A stretch of DNA of 64,000 bases, taken from NORP23 sp050302475 (lineage in GTDB: Bacteria; Pseudomonadota; Alphaproteobacteria; Rhodobacterales; Rhodobacteraceae). The DNA lies in NCBI GenBank assembly GCA_050302475.1, contig JBNLBF010000014.1, positions 1-64,000 of the forward strand, written 5' to 3'. The notes under the pieces were generated by a model that saw only the letters and a program-made list of their open reading frames with translations, was not told the origin of the DNA and searched no databases. The position numbers and the translations under genes are program-made. This document shows positions 50,456 to 59,545 of the stretch, piece by piece (the stretch's first letter is position 1; every line of letters starts with the position of its first letter).

Positions 50456-51232
50456 ATGACTTTTGCCTGGCAACTTGTTTGGCATACGCTGACGCTGCTT
50501 TTTAACAATATGGAGGCCGCGATCCGCGCCAGCGCCATCCTTGGCGTGTTGATGTTAATCAACAGTCTGACGCAAAACTGGCAACCTGACTTTCCGTCAG
50601 TCAGCGGGCCAACAATACCGGAAGATTTTGCTATCGGCGCCATTCTTGGTGCGCTGGTCTTTGCGATTATCGCGATCATCCTGTTTGTAATCATTTTTGC
50701 GATGACGGCCGTTGCCTGGCATCGCTTTGTGCTGCTCAATGAGCGGCCCGAATCCGTCATTCCGAAATTTCCGGAGGGAACGCTGAAAGCCTACATCTGG
50801 CGGTCGGTCCGGTTGGGGATTGTTCTGATCCTACTTGCCATACCTTTTGGTTTGATTTTCGGTGTAATCGCGACCTTGCTGACCCTCGTAGGGGGATGGC
50901 TTGGCGCACTCATTGGATTGGTGCTGATATCGGCAACGTTCTCTTTCATCTCCCTTCGCCTAAGTATCGTATTGCCAGCCAAGGCACTGGGGATCGAAAT
51001 GGGGTTGGGCGAAGCTTGGGAAAAAACCAAACAGGTTGCGGCACCAATATTCTTCGTTGCGCTGATCATCATGGGTGCCACGCTGGTTGCAACCGCCATA
51101 GTTGACCAGTTGCCGGCGGCCATCTCATGGTTGCCGCTATTCCTAATCGACTGGATTTCCCTGATGTTCGGGATCAGTATCCTCACCACGCTATACGGAT
51201 ACTGCGTTGAGGGACGGGAACTTATGGAGTGA
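50456..51232 (+). CDS. Polytopic membrane protein of unknown function
   Basis: A 258-residue protein with six predicted membrane segments: about 13-30, 60-95 as a long double span, 115-160 and 190-240. LRLSIVLPAKALGIEMGLGEAW (about 162-183) is a loop with amphipathic character resembling membrane proteins of the YciC/DUF-type. No family name is sure. An in-frame ATG 12 bases upstream is the other start choice; GGGGG lies 5 bases before 50456. A hairpin follows the stop. Confidence 0.7.
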   Translation: MTFAWQLVWHTLTLLFNNMEAAIRASAILGVLMLINSLTQNWQPDFPSVSGPTIPEDFAIGAILGALVFAIIAIILFVIIFAMTAVAWHRFVLLNERPESVIPKFPEGTLKAYIWRSVRLGIVLILLAIPFGLIFGVIATLLTLVGGWLGALIGLVLISATFSFISLRLSIVLPAKALGIEMGLGEAWEKTKQVAAPIFFVALIIMGATLVATAIVDQLPAAISWLPLFLIDWISLMFGISILTTLYGYCVEGRELME

Positions 51233-51236
51233 TCAG

Positions 51237-51257
51237 CCGGGGGCAAACCGCCCCCGG
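51237..51257. terminator. Stem-loop after the membrane protein gene
   Basis: CCGGGGGC, loop AAACC, GCCCCCGG form a perfect 8-base stem 4 bases after the stop and 8 bases before the micro-lipoprotein stop on the other strand. No T-run, so a weak or partial terminator. Confidence 0.55.
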
Positions 51258-51265
51258 TGAGTATA

Positions 51266-51343
51266 TCAGTACATTCCACCTTCACAGGCGGCCAAACCGA
51301 CCAGTGCCGCGAGAATGGCGATTTTGAATATCTTATCACGCAT
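51266..51343 (-). CDS. 25-residue lipoprotein-like micro-ORF
   Basis: MRDKIFKIAILAALVGLAAC then EGGMY: a charged start, a hydrophobic core, and lipobox LAAC with Cys at position 20, leaving only six residues after cleavage. AAGGGACACATC before the ATG is a good Shine-Dalgarno. It resembles tiny entericidin-like lipoproteins by pattern only. It is too short for standard ORF finding, and is convergent with the membrane protein gene. Confidence 0.55.
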   Translation of the reverse strand: MRDKIFKIAILAALVGLAACEGGMY

Positions 51344-51583
51344 GATGTGTCCCTTTCTGTCAGCGTTCAAATGATAGTGCGATCAGCTTAACATATTTTC
51401 ATGTCTCAGCCTGTCACGATTGGGCGATTGGTCCGCGAAATCGGCATGTTGCTGCCCAAAATGGTGGCATGTTTTTGATTTTTCGCGAAAATTTCACACG
51501 AAAACCTCGACAATTATTTGATCTCTGGGCGCGCTCGGGTCATAAAGCGGTCTGTTGGTAAAGTGTTGAGGGGTTAAAATTAC

Positions 51584-52195
51584 ATGTTTCATCGTGTTTT
51601 TCAGGGAGTCTTGATCGTCGCAATGTTAGGCTTATCGGCCTGTGGCGGTCAGTGGACAACAGATTACAATTCACCGATTGACCAATCGATTTCCAGCCAG
51701 TGGCGGGTGGTCTCGGTTGACGTTGTCGTGCCTGAAACGCTGACAGTGTCGAACGATAATTCAATTGCACCTGATGCCGACATTGTCTGGTGGGGTGATC
51801 CGGCAGGGGATCGCCGTGCGCAAGTTGCTGCGATTGTCGAAGCTGGCGTCGAAGCCGGGGCAAGCCGCCTTAACGGTGGAGCACCGGTACATCTCTTGGT
51901 GGTGCTGAGCCAGTTTCATGGCGTAACCCCCCGCGCGGTCGAAATCGCGCCCTCCGCCGTTCACAACATCCAGTTCACGGTGCGTGTCTTTGACAAACGC
52001 ACTGGTCAGGAAGTCACCAGCGCGATCGTCATTGATGCTGATTTGGAAGCCTATGTGGGTGCGCAGGCAGCTGCCGCGGCGGCGCAGGGCGTGACCGAGA
52101 AGCAGCGTATCATCGCGCATATCGCCAATGTGACAGCCGGTTGGCTGGGCGTCGGCGAAGATCCCCGCCGCCATTTCGGTGGACTTGGACGCTGA
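51584..52195 (+). CDS. Lipoprotein of unknown function (possibly DUF6778)
   Basis: A 203-residue lipoprotein: signal peptide VLIVAMLGLSACGG with lipobox LSAC (Cys20), then VSVDVVVPETLTVSNDN at about 43-59, and a domain to about 165 with mixed alpha/beta character (HLLVVLSQFHGVTPRAVEI). I think it fits the Rhodobacterales DUF6778 group, but cannot verify. No catalytic motif seen. A terminator follows. Confidence 0.75.
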   Translation: MFHRVFQGVLIVAMLGLSACGGQWTTDYNSPIDQSISSQWRVVSVDVVVPETLTVSNDNSIAPDADIVWWGDPAGDRRAQVAAIVEAGVEAGASRLNGGAPVHLLVVLSQFHGVTPRAVEIAPSAVHNIQFTVRVFDKRTGQEVTSAIVIDADLEAYVGAQAAAAAAQGVTEKQRIIAHIANVTAGWLGVGEDPRRHFGGLGR

Positions 52196-52202
52196 TTAGG
52201 TG

Positions 52203-52230
52203 AACCCACCGGCTGACCCGGTGGGTTTTT
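52203..52230. terminator. Terminator after the lipoprotein gene
   Basis: AACCCACCGG, loop CTGAC, CCGGTGGGTT followed by TTTT. The small membrane protein gene on the other strand stops at its edge, so it may act in both directions. Confidence 0.85.
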
Positions 52231-52475
52231 CAATTGATGATCAGGTACCGCCCGATCCCATAGACATAAAGCGCAGCAAATAACACGTTGATATATTTCA
52301 ACTGCGGTTCCGTGCGCAGCCAACCGCAATAGACCCAGATCAGGCAGAAGGGCAGGCTGAGGCACATCGCCGCCAATTGCCACCCTTGCACAATAGATAC
52401 GGTGCTGAGGACCCCAAGGACCACAGCCACCCACTTCAACTGCTGCTCAAACCGAGCAAAAGCCATCAGCGACAT
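52230..52475 (-). CDS. Small membrane protein, unknown
   Basis: An 81-residue protein with three short hydrophobic segments (about 14-30, 34-50 and 60-78), separated by RTEPQLK and similar loops. It resembles small YqaE/SPW-like membrane proteins by layout, but no family is certain. Converges on the lipoprotein gene with a shared terminator. Its upstream spacer runs to the tRNA-Gly gene. Confidence 0.65.
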   Translation of the reverse strand: MSLMAFARFEQQLKWVAVVLGVLSTVSIVQGWQLAAMCLSLPFCLIWVYCGWLRTEPQLKYINVLFAALYVYGIGRYLIIN

Positions 52476-52579
52476 ATTTTAGAACTTTCCGAAAATCAGC
52501 GCCGTGGACCCGGCGATCTGATGGGGGGAGTTTAGCCGAAATCTCCAAGCCTTACAATTGTATTTGAGATTGAGTGACT

Positions 52580-52655
52580 TGGAGCGGGCGACGGGGTTCG
52601 AACCCGCGACAACCAGCTTGGGAAGCTGGTGCTCTACCAACTGAGCTACACCCGC
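52580..52655 (-). tRNA. tRNA-Gly (CCC)
   Basis: Read on the minus strand: acceptor GCGGGTG with CGCCCGC, discriminator T and encoded CCA. D-loop AGCTCAGTTGGTAGAGC, anticodon loop TTCCCAA (anticodon CCC), T-loop GGGTTCGAACCC. 76 bases. Confidence 0.97.
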
Positions 52656-52762
52656 GATAGCCGTCTATCTATGTCGCCCATCCAAACCCGTCAAGCGGAA
52701 CCGCACACCCACTTCCCGCCGCCTCACGCCAGTGCTAACCTTTCGCCGAAGGGAGGCCTGTC

Positions 52763-53131
52763 ATGGAGCAATATACCGGCGGCTGCCTGTGTGGCGACAT
52801 TCGTATCACCGCCAAGGGCCAGCCAAAAAGGGTTGGCATTTGCCATTGCCTTGACTGCCGCAAGCATCACGGCGCGATTTTCTATGCCGCCGCCATGTAT
52901 CCGCCCGACGCGGTGACTATCACCGGCGACACGCGCGAATATAAAGGCCGCCATTTCTGCCCGAAATGCGGGTCCTCCGTCTATGCCGTCAGCGATGGAG
53001 AGGTGGAGCTGCATCTCGGCACGCTTGACGCGCCCAGCCAGTTCACGCCAACTTACGAGCTCTGGACCATTCGCCGCGAGGACTGGCTGCCGCCATTCTC
53101 GGGCATGAAAGGGCACGAGCAAGACCGATGA
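52763..53131 (+). CDS. GFA-family (glutathione-dependent formaldehyde-activating-like) protein
   Basis: A 122-residue zinc-binding protein of the GFA/CENP-V fold. Cysteine motifs: GGCLCGDIRI (CxC), ICHCLDCRKHHG (CxxC) and HFCPKCGSSVY. All expected zinc ligands are seen. Despite the family name most members have unknown function. It overlaps the next gene by 4 bases and so may work with it. Confidence 0.88.
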   Translation: MEQYTGGCLCGDIRITAKGQPKRVGICHCLDCRKHHGAIFYAAAMYPPDAVTITGDTREYKGRHFCPKCGSSVYAVSDGEVELHLGTLDAPSQFTPTYELWTIRREDWLPPFSGMKGHEQDR

Positions 53132-53751
53132 TGATCACCGACCCAGATGATTTTTTCACTAAGGGCTGCGGGCGTTGCGACCGGTTCGCCACACCGGATT
53201 GCTCCACCCGGCGTTGGATCGACGGGTTGAATGACCTGCGCCGCATTTGCCTCGACATGGGCCTGACGGAAACCGTCAAATGGGCACATCCCGTCTATAT
53301 GCATGCCGACCGCAACATCGCGATCATGGGCGCCTTTCGCGAGGATTTCCGTTTCACCTTCATGAATGGCCAGCTGCTGAAAGACCCCGAGGGGATTCTG
53401 AAACCTGCCGGGCCGAACTCGGCCGTTAGCAATGTGCTTTATTTCACAAATACCGCCGATGTTACGAAGTTAGAACCGATCATCCGCGCCTATCTGGCGG
53501 AGCTGATGGATTACGCCGAACGTGGTGTCAAACCACCGAAAATCGAACGCGAGCTCGACATGCCCGACGAATTGGTGGAGGCGCTGGACGCTGACCCCGA
53601 ACTTGCCGAAGCGTTCGAGGCCCTGACCCCCGGCCGCCAGCGCAGCTATGCGATCAACCTCAACAGCGCCAAACAGGCAGAGACGCGACGCAACCGTATC
53701 GCCAAGTTTCGCGACAAGATCATTGAGGGTAAAGGGGCAATGGAACGCTAA
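53128..53751 (+). CDS. YdeI/DUF1801-type protein
   Basis: A 207-residue protein. DUF1801 region at about 25-125 (WIDGLNDLRRICLDMGLTETVKWAHPVYMH) and a C-terminal helical YdeI-like segment (about 145-200, LVEALDADPELAEAFEALTPGRQRSYAINLNSAKQAETRRNRI). The family has been linked to resistance to antimicrobial peptides or osmotic stress in some species, but is poorly defined. Coupled to the GFA gene by a 4-base overlap. Converges on the unknown gene with a 4-base overlap. Confidence 0.85.
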   Translation: MMITDPDDFFTKGCGRCDRFATPDCSTRRWIDGLNDLRRICLDMGLTETVKWAHPVYMHADRNIAIMGAFREDFRFTFMNGQLLKDPEGILKPAGPNSAVSNVLYFTNTADVTKLEPIIRAYLAELMDYAERGVKPPKIERELDMPDELVEALDADPELAEAFEALTPGRQRSYAINLNSAKQAETRRNRIAKFRDKIIEGKGAMER

Positions 53752-54302
53752 CCGCGTTGCGCCAGAGACTCACCGGTGGTGATGTCATGTTCCGTCACTA
53801 CATCCATAATCGTCAGACGCACGCGGTCGTCCAAGATGTCGTAGCTCCAAGGCGGCTCAACAAACCGAGACCACATTTTCACCCCGTCAATCGACCAAAG
53901 CCCGAACCCCAGTTCGGCAGACATGGCAACATAGTTTCCGTGATACGTCCATCTCCAAAAACCCCATTCGGCGATGTCATCCCACAGTAATTTCCGCGCC
54001 TTCAGGTCGTAGCAACTGATCCTCTCGCCGACGCCAGTGAATAACCGGTCTGTTTCCGGAACAATCAAGTAGCCGGGATCAAAGCCGAAGTCTTTGACCG
54101 TTGGGCGGTCATAAAGTATGATGTCGTCCCATGTATCAGGGGCGTCAGGGGTACGAATTGACGCAAAGCTTGGGTCGCCGTCAGGGCTGTGCAGATTCCT
54201 CTCATCCACGAACTGTGCGTGTTTCTTGTAGGTTTCATATAGTGGCGGCAAACTTCCTTCAGCCGAGGTGATTGTGTATTTCCCGATCGAAAACCGCTGC
54301 AT
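53748..54302 (-). CDS. Uncharacterised soluble protein
   Basis: A 184-residue protein, MQRFSIGKYTITSAEGSLPP start, no signal peptide. Tryptophan-rich with alternating strands (DDIAEWGFWRWTYHGNYVAMSA and VKMWSRFVEPPWSYDILDD), as in a beta-sandwich or a few propeller blades. No domain recognised. AGGAGGTCATAA upstream supports the ATG. It is alone between the YdeI-like gene and the divergent YmdB-type phosphodiesterase gene. Confidence 0.65.
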   Translation of the reverse strand: MQRFSIGKYTITSAEGSLPPLYETYKKHAQFVDERNLHSPDGDPSFASIRTPDAPDTWDDIILYDRPTVKDFGFDPGYLIVPETDRLFTGVGERISCYDLKARKLLWDDIAEWGFWRWTYHGNYVAMSAELGFGLWSIDGVKMWSRFVEPPWSYDILDDRVRLTIMDVVTEHDITTGESLAQRG

Positions 54303-54399
54303 TTATGACCTCCTGTCTAGAGGTAATCCTATGCTTACCACGCGGAACATCAAGCCGTAACACTTGCCCTCCGCGCCCCCTCCGCTTACAGATTTGCGC

Positions 54400-55215
54400 A
54401 TGAAACTGTTATTTCTTGGTGACGTCGTGGGCCGCGCGGGCCGGAAGGCCGTGGCGGAGCAATTGCCCACCATTCGCCGCGACTGGAAGCTCGACTTCGT
54501 AGTGGTGAATGGTGAGAACGCGACCGGCGGCATGGGCCTGTCTGGCACTCATGCCGAAATCATCCTCAACGCCGGGGCGGATTGTATCACGCTTGGCGAT
54601 CATGCCTTCGATCAGAAGGACATGCTGCAATATATCGAAAAGGAACCGCGCATCTTGCGCCCTCTGAACTACGGCACAACGGCACCGGGGGCGGGTGCGC
54701 GGATGTTCACGACCGAAAGGGGCAAGAAAGTCTACGTCACGCAAGCGCTGGGTCAGGTGTTCATGAAACGTGCCTTTGCGGATCCGTTCTCCGCTTTTGA
54801 TGATAGCCTTAAGAAAGCCACCCTGGGCGGGTTGGCGGATGCAGTGATTGTCGATTTCCATGCTGAAGCCACGTCCGAAAAAATGGCTATGGGGCATTAT
54901 CTGGATGGGCGGGCATCTGTGGTGGTGGGGACGCATACGCATGTGCCGACCTCCGATACAATGATCCTGCCAAAGGGCACGGCCTACCAGACGGATGCCG
55001 GAATGTGCGGCGATTATCATTCGGTGATTGGCATGGATAAGGCCGAACCGCTGCACCGGTTCCTGACCGGTATGACCAAAGGCCGGTTTGAACCCGCACT
55101 AGAGGAGGCAACCCTGTCCGGCGTTTATGTCGAAACCGACCCCAAAGGCCGCGCCACGCAAGTCCTGCCGGTCCGCATCGGCGGTAGACTGCGTCAGCAA
55201 GGGCCCGGGATGTGA
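54400..55215 (+). CDS. YmdB-family metallophosphoesterase (TIGR00282 type)
   Basis: A 271-residue metallophosphoesterase. Metal-site motifs: LFLGDVVGRAGR (4-15), NGENATGGMGLSG, GDHAFDQKD, DFHAEATSEK and GTHTHVPTSD. Members cleave 2',3'-cyclic nucleotides in Bacillus. Length fits (about 260-280). The ATG at 54400 is chosen as the family starts MKLLFLGD; an in-frame ATG 36 bases upstream adds a stretch without homology. The stop overlaps the DMT gene's GTG. Confidence 0.9.
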   Translation: MKLLFLGDVVGRAGRKAVAEQLPTIRRDWKLDFVVVNGENATGGMGLSGTHAEIILNAGADCITLGDHAFDQKDMLQYIEKEPRILRPLNYGTTAPGAGARMFTTERGKKVYVTQALGQVFMKRAFADPFSAFDDSLKKATLGGLADAVIVDFHAEATSEKMAMGHYLDGRASVVVGTHTHVPTSDTMILPKGTAYQTDAGMCGDYHSVIGMDKAEPLHRFLTGMTKGRFEPALEEATLSGVYVETDPKGRATQVLPVRIGGRLRQQGPGM

Positions 55216-56108
55216 AACCTACAGCGCTGCATTATCTGGCATTGGTAATGATGGGGGCGATCTGGGGGATCACACCTACCTTCGGGAAAATCATTATGGC
55301 AGCGGGGCAAAGACCCTTTGGTATCCTTGTCTGGACGTTGGTTATCGCCACGGTGTTGTCCGGTCTGGTCACCTTCGCGCGTGGTAAACGCCTGCCACTG
55401 ACAAAGGCGGCATTTGGACTGTATCTAGGCATCACACTATTGGGCGAAGTCATTCCCCACTGGATGACCTACACCGCTGTTGGCGAGCTTCCCGCCGGGA
55501 TCGTGGCGATAGGTCTGACCCTTGTGCCTATGTTCGCCATGCCGATTGCACTGGCGTTTGGGTTCGAACGTTTCAACCCTATGCGATTTCTGGGCATCGT
55601 GATCGGCGCGGTGGCAATCCTGATGATTGTCGGCCCCGACACCAGCTTGCCGGACCCCAGTAAAGCAGGATTTGTGATCCTCGTCCTAATTGCCGCCATT
55701 TGTTACGGCGGCGAAGGCAATTTCCTGACCTGGTATGGAAATCAGGGTCTCGATTCGATGCAAATGCTCTTCGGCGCGTCGCTGCTGGGGCTCTGTATCG
55801 CCATTCCGAATGCGCTGATATCGGGGCAGATGATCTCGCCGTTCCAGCCTTGGGGGCTCGAACTGTATATCATCGTGTTTTCCGCGATCATCAGCTGGGG
55901 CACCTATGTCAGCTATATCTGGCTGATCGGGCAGGCGGGGCCGGTTTTTGCCTCCCAAGTGGCTTATCTGGTCACGGGGTTCGGGGTCGTCTGGTCAATG
56001 CTGATCCTTGCGGAAAGATATTCCTTATGGGTCTGGATGGCTTTTGTGTTGATGATGGTTGGGATATCATTGGTGCAACCGCGCGAATCCAAGCGCACCC
56101 CTGCTTAG
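55212..56108 (+). CDS. EamA/DMT-superfamily transporter, second copy
   Basis: A 298-residue membrane protein with about ten spans in two EamA halves (about 8-130 and 150-290). ALVMMGAIWGITPTFGKII is the conserved first span. It starts with GTG, overlapping the stop of the phosphodiesterase gene, and AAGGG lies 9 bases upstream. Substrate unknown. It is unlike the DMT protein at 577-1479 except for fold. The SLC13 permease follows in the same direction. Confidence 0.88.
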   Translation: MKPTALHYLALVMMGAIWGITPTFGKIIMAAGQRPFGILVWTLVIATVLSGLVTFARGKRLPLTKAAFGLYLGITLLGEVIPHWMTYTAVGELPAGIVAIGLTLVPMFAMPIALAFGFERFNPMRFLGIVIGAVAILMIVGPDTSLPDPSKAGFVILVLIAAICYGGEGNFLTWYGNQGLDSMQMLFGASLLGLCIAIPNALISGQMISPFQPWGLELYIIVFSAIISWGTYVSYIWLIGQAGPVFASQVAYLVTGFGVVWSMLILAERYSLWVWMAFVLMMVGISLVQPRESKRTPA

Positions 56109-56129
56109 GAGGTCATCCTGACCGAGTTT

Positions 56130-57896
56130 TTGACGACCGGAAACACCCCTGCGATCATCTCGCTATTGGTTCTGGCCATCATGTTCGTCCTGTTCGTGCG
56201 CGAAACTTACCCTGTTGAGGTGGTTGCAATCGGCGGTGTAGCTGTTTTGCTGATCCTTGGGGTCCTGCCGCTAAACGAAATGCAGGCGGTGTTTTCCAAC
56301 CCTGCGCCATGGACAATCGCTGCGATGTTCGTGATTTCCGGCGGGCTGGTGCGCACCGGCGCGCTGAACGCGGTGACGGGGGTTGTGTCGCGCAATGCCA
56401 AGGCGCGGCCCCGGACCGTGATCCTTGGGCTGGCGGTGTTTACGATCTTTGCTTCGGCCTTCATGAACAATACGCCTGTCGTGGTCTTGATGATTCCGAT
56501 TGCCGTGCAGTTGGGTAAAACCACTGACATTGCTTCGTCCAAACTGCTGATCCCGCTGTCCTACACTGCGATCCTCGGAGGGATGCTGACGCTGATCGGG
56601 ACGTCTACCAACCTGTTGGTGGACGGGGTGGCAACTGCAAACGGGCTGAAACCGTTTACCCTGTTCGAGGTCACGCCGCTGGCGATCATCCTTGTGATTT
56701 ACGGTTTCGCCTACCTCTATTTCATCTCGCCGCGTCTGCTGCCGGAGCGCCATTCGATGGCGGATTTGTTGGGTGGCAAGAAACAGATGAAATTTTTTAC
56801 CGAGGTGGCTGTCCCCGATGACTCCCGTCTGATCGGGGAAATCGTCGGCGAGGTCGATATCTTCAAACGCGAAGGCATGCGCCTGATCGACGTGCTGAGA
56901 GGTGATGAATCGCTGCGTCGGCAATTCCCGAATGTAACCCTGAAAGCGGGTGACCGCGTGGTTCTACGTACCGGTGTAGATGAATTGCTGGGACTGAAGG
57001 AAAGCCGTTCCGTCGATATGGTTGACAGGCTGTCGCAGCGCTCGACAACGACGGTGGAGGCGCTGATCTCGCCGGGCTGCCGGTTGGTTGGGCGGTCGCT
57101 TGGTACGCTGCGGCTGCGGCGGCGCTACGGGGTATATCCGCTGGCGGTACATCGGCGGAACCAGAATATCGGTCAACAGCTCGATCACTTTGTGATCCGG
57201 GTCGGGGATACATTGCTGCTGGAAGGCGCTCCCGAAGATATCCAGCGTCTGGCGCGCGAAGAGGGCCTCGTAAATATCGCGGAACCGCAGGAACGCCCTT
57301 ACCGTCGCCGTCACGCCCCCGTGGTGCTGGCGGTGCTAATGGGGGTCGTGCTGCTGGCGGCATGGGGTGTTGCCCCGATCTTTGCGCTGGCGGTTGTTGG
57401 TGTGGCGGTTGTGCTTTTGTCAAAGTCTATCGATGCCGACGAGGCCTTTAGTTTCATTGACGGCCATCTGCTGGTGCTGATCTTTGCCATGCTGGCGATA
57501 GGGGCGGCGCTGGAACATTCCGGCGCGGTGGCGTTGGTCGCGAACGCGGTTTCGCCCTACCTGATGGGGCTGCCCGCGCCACTGCTGATCTGGGCAATCT
57601 ACCTGTTGACCTCGATTATGACCGAACTCGTGTCCAACAACGCGGTCGCGGTGGTAGTGACCCCCATTGCCATTGGCCTGGCAACGGCGCTGGGCGTTGA
57701 TCCGCGCCCGTTGGTGGTTGCGGTTATGGTGGCGGCGTCGGCCAGTTTTGCCACGCCGATCGGGTATCAGACCAACACGCTGGTTTACGGTCCGGGCGGG
57801 TATAAATTCACCGACTTCATGAAGGTCGGGATCCCGCTGAACCTGACTGTCGGGATGCTGGCGAGCTTTCTGATCCCATTCTTCTGGCCGCTGTGA
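56130..57896 (+). CDS. SLC13-type permease with TrkA-C domains
   Basis: A 588-residue permease: an ArsB/SLC13 membrane half (about 1-210), two TrkA-C regulatory domains (about 210-285 and 300-385), and a second membrane half (about 395-588). Conserved segments include SAFMNNTPVVVLMIPIAVQL and LTSIMTELVSNNAVAVVVTPIA. It likely moves anions such as sulfate or dicarboxylates. The start is unsure: TTG at 56130 is given, but the AGGAGG at 56107-56112 is placed 5 bases before an in-frame CTG at 56118, which fits better. No ATG is available. Confidence 0.88.
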   Translation: MTTGNTPAIISLLVLAIMFVLFVRETYPVEVVAIGGVAVLLILGVLPLNEMQAVFSNPAPWTIAAMFVISGGLVRTGALNAVTGVVSRNAKARPRTVILGLAVFTIFASAFMNNTPVVVLMIPIAVQLGKTTDIASSKLLIPLSYTAILGGMLTLIGTSTNLLVDGVATANGLKPFTLFEVTPLAIILVIYGFAYLYFISPRLLPERHSMADLLGGKKQMKFFTEVAVPDDSRLIGEIVGEVDIFKREGMRLIDVLRGDESLRRQFPNVTLKAGDRVVLRTGVDELLGLKESRSVDMVDRLSQRSTTTVEALISPGCRLVGRSLGTLRLRRRYGVYPLAVHRRNQNIGQQLDHFVIRVGDTLLLEGAPEDIQRLAREEGLVNIAEPQERPYRRRHAPVVLAVLMGVVLLAAWGVAPIFALAVVGVAVVLLSKSIDADEAFSFIDGHLLVLIFAMLAIGAALEHSGAVALVANAVSPYLMGLPAPLLIWAIYLLTSIMTELVSNNAVAVVVTPIAIGLATALGVDPRPLVVAVMVAASASFATPIGYQTNTLVYGPGGYKFTDFMKVGIPLNLTVGMLASFLIPFFWPL

Positions 57897-57961
57897 CTTG
57901 AACCCCGACCCACGCCTGACATATACAGGCGCAGATTTCAGATATTCCGGCGGAGGAACTC

Positions 57962-58702
57962 ATGGCTGGCCATTCCAAATGGGCAAATATTCAACATCGC
58001 AAAGGGCGCCAGGATGCCGCGCGCTCCAAGCTGTTTTCCAAACTGGCGAAAGAAATCACTGTCGCCGCGAAAATGGGCGACCCTGACCCCGAGAAGAACC
58101 CCCGCCTGCGTTTGGCTGTGAAGGAAGCGAAATCGCAATCCGTCCCCAAAGACGTGATCGAACGCGCGATTAAGAAATCGCAGGGCGGGGACGCGGAAAA
58201 TTATGACGAAATCCGGTATGAGGGGTACGGCCCTGCCGGTGTCGCCGTCATCGTCGAGGCGATGACGGATAACCGCAATCGGACGGCGTCGAACGTACGC
58301 TCGATCTTTTCGAAATCCGGGGGAAACCTTGCGGAAACCGGGGCGGTCTCGTTCATGTTCGAGCGCAAAGGTCTGGTGACCTATCCGGCCGATGTGGGGG
58401 ATGCGGATACGGTCATGATGGCGGCGATTGAAGCGGGTGCAGAGGATGTCGAAAGTTCGGAAGACGGACACGAAATCTATTGTGCGGATACGGACCTAAA
58501 CGAAGTGTCAAACGCATTGGAGGCGGAGCTTGGGGAATCTGAAAGTTCCAAGCTGATCTGGAAGCCGAACACGACGACGGAACTGGATTTGGACGGGGCG
58601 GAAAAGCTGATGCGTCTGATCGAGGCATTGGAAGATGACGATGATGTACAAAACGTGACCGCGAATTTCGACATTTCCGACGAGATTATGGCGCAATTAT
58701 AA
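57962..58702 (+). CDS. yebC: YebC/PmpR-family transcriptional regulator or translation factor
   Basis: A 246-residue YebC protein of standard length. MAGHSKWANIQHRKGRQDA starts it, followed by KNPRLRLAVKEAKSQSVPKD, DEIRYEGYGPAGVAVIVEAM and MFERKGLV. YebC proteins act as DNA-binding regulators and, in recent work, as factors for translating polyproline. GGAGGAACTC gives the RBS. A bidirectional terminator follows. Confidence 0.95.
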   Translation: MAGHSKWANIQHRKGRQDAARSKLFSKLAKEITVAAKMGDPDPEKNPRLRLAVKEAKSQSVPKDVIERAIKKSQGGDAENYDEIRYEGYGPAGVAVIVEAMTDNRNRTASNVRSIFSKSGGNLAETGAVSFMFERKGLVTYPADVGDADTVMMAAIEAGAEDVESSEDGHEIYCADTDLNEVSNALEAELGESESSKLIWKPNTTTELDLDGAEKLMRLIEALEDDDDVQNVTANFDISDEIMAQL

Positions 58703-58737
58703 GGAAAGCAGACCAAAGCCGGTTAGCGTCATTTCAC

Positions 58738-58770
58738 AAAAAAACCAGCCCCGAAAGGCTGGTTTTATTA
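58738..58770. terminator. Bidirectional terminator between yebC and a barrel protein gene
   Basis: AAAACCAGCC, loop CCGAAA, GGCTGGTTTT, flanked by A-run and T-run, so it serves both converging genes. Confidence 0.9.
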
Positions 58771-58787
58771 CGTTGATAGGGGCGGTA

Positions 58788-59351
58788 TCAGAAGTGATAC
58801 GCTGCGCCCAACCGAATGGCCTGCGAGGAAATGCTGAAGCCCGGGAAGAGGTTGGAGTTGTCACCATAATCCGTGTAGATATATTCACCACGTACACTCA
58901 ATGCACTTGATATAAAGTACTCGAGTCCTGCGCCCACCGCGTATCCGGTCAGCTGTTCATCTGCTCCAGTTGTGCCCATGATACCGTAAGTTCCTGATTG
59001 AACCCCGAGCACACCGTATACCATTGCGTCACCCATGGTGTAACCAACGCGTCCGCGCAGACCGTAAGCAGACTTGACACCATATGGCCAAATTGCCGAG
59101 TTAGCGTAATTAGCAGCGTCATACTCTGCCTCGATACCGTAGACGATGTTTGAGCTGGTCGCAAAATTGTATCCGGCAAAAACGCCAAACGAAATATCGG
59201 AATTCTCATACACAAATGGATTTGTGTCGGTTGAATTGGTGCCCGTTAGCGCAAATCCGCCCGCGTAGAATCCGCTCCAATTCTGTGCACTGGCTGTCCC
59301 GGCCATCAATGCCAGCGCTGAGGTTGCGCCGATTAACAGTTTCTTGATCAT
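58788..59351 (-). CDS. Outer membrane beta-barrel protein (OmpA-like/opacity type)
   Basis: A 187-residue protein: signal peptide MIKKLLIGATSALALMAG (cleavage about 22 after ASA), then NWSGFYAGGFALTG as the typical first strand of small Omp25/31-type barrels, eight strand-like segments and a C-terminal Phe (GAAYHF). AAGGGGATCGAC precedes the ATG. A longer in-frame start upstream adds an unrelated stretch. TGCATGCATGCA at 59414-59425 lies in its 5' region. Role: surface protein, unknown function. Confidence 0.85.
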   Translation of the reverse strand: MIKKLLIGATSALALMAGTASAQNWSGFYAGGFALTGTNSTDTNPFVYENSDISFGVFAGYNFATSSNIVYGIEAEYDAANYANSAIWPYGVKSAYGLRGRVGYTMGDAMVYGVLGVQSGTYGIMGTTGADEQLTGYAVGAGLEYFISSALSVRGEYIYTDYGDNSNLFPGFSISSQAIRLGAAYHF

Positions 59352-59545
59352 GTCGATCCCCTTCAAGATTTTAGCGTGTTTATTCTGGCTGCAATCGTTG
59401 CATTTGCCCCCGATGCATGCATGCAACTTAATCTTTTCTCGCAGAAAAATACATTCTTTGTCATTGCTGAGCGGGTATTTTTTGCGAAACGCCAAGGATA
59501 AGTTGCCCTTGGGTAACATATCGCGGCGCTTATGTGGGAAATGGA

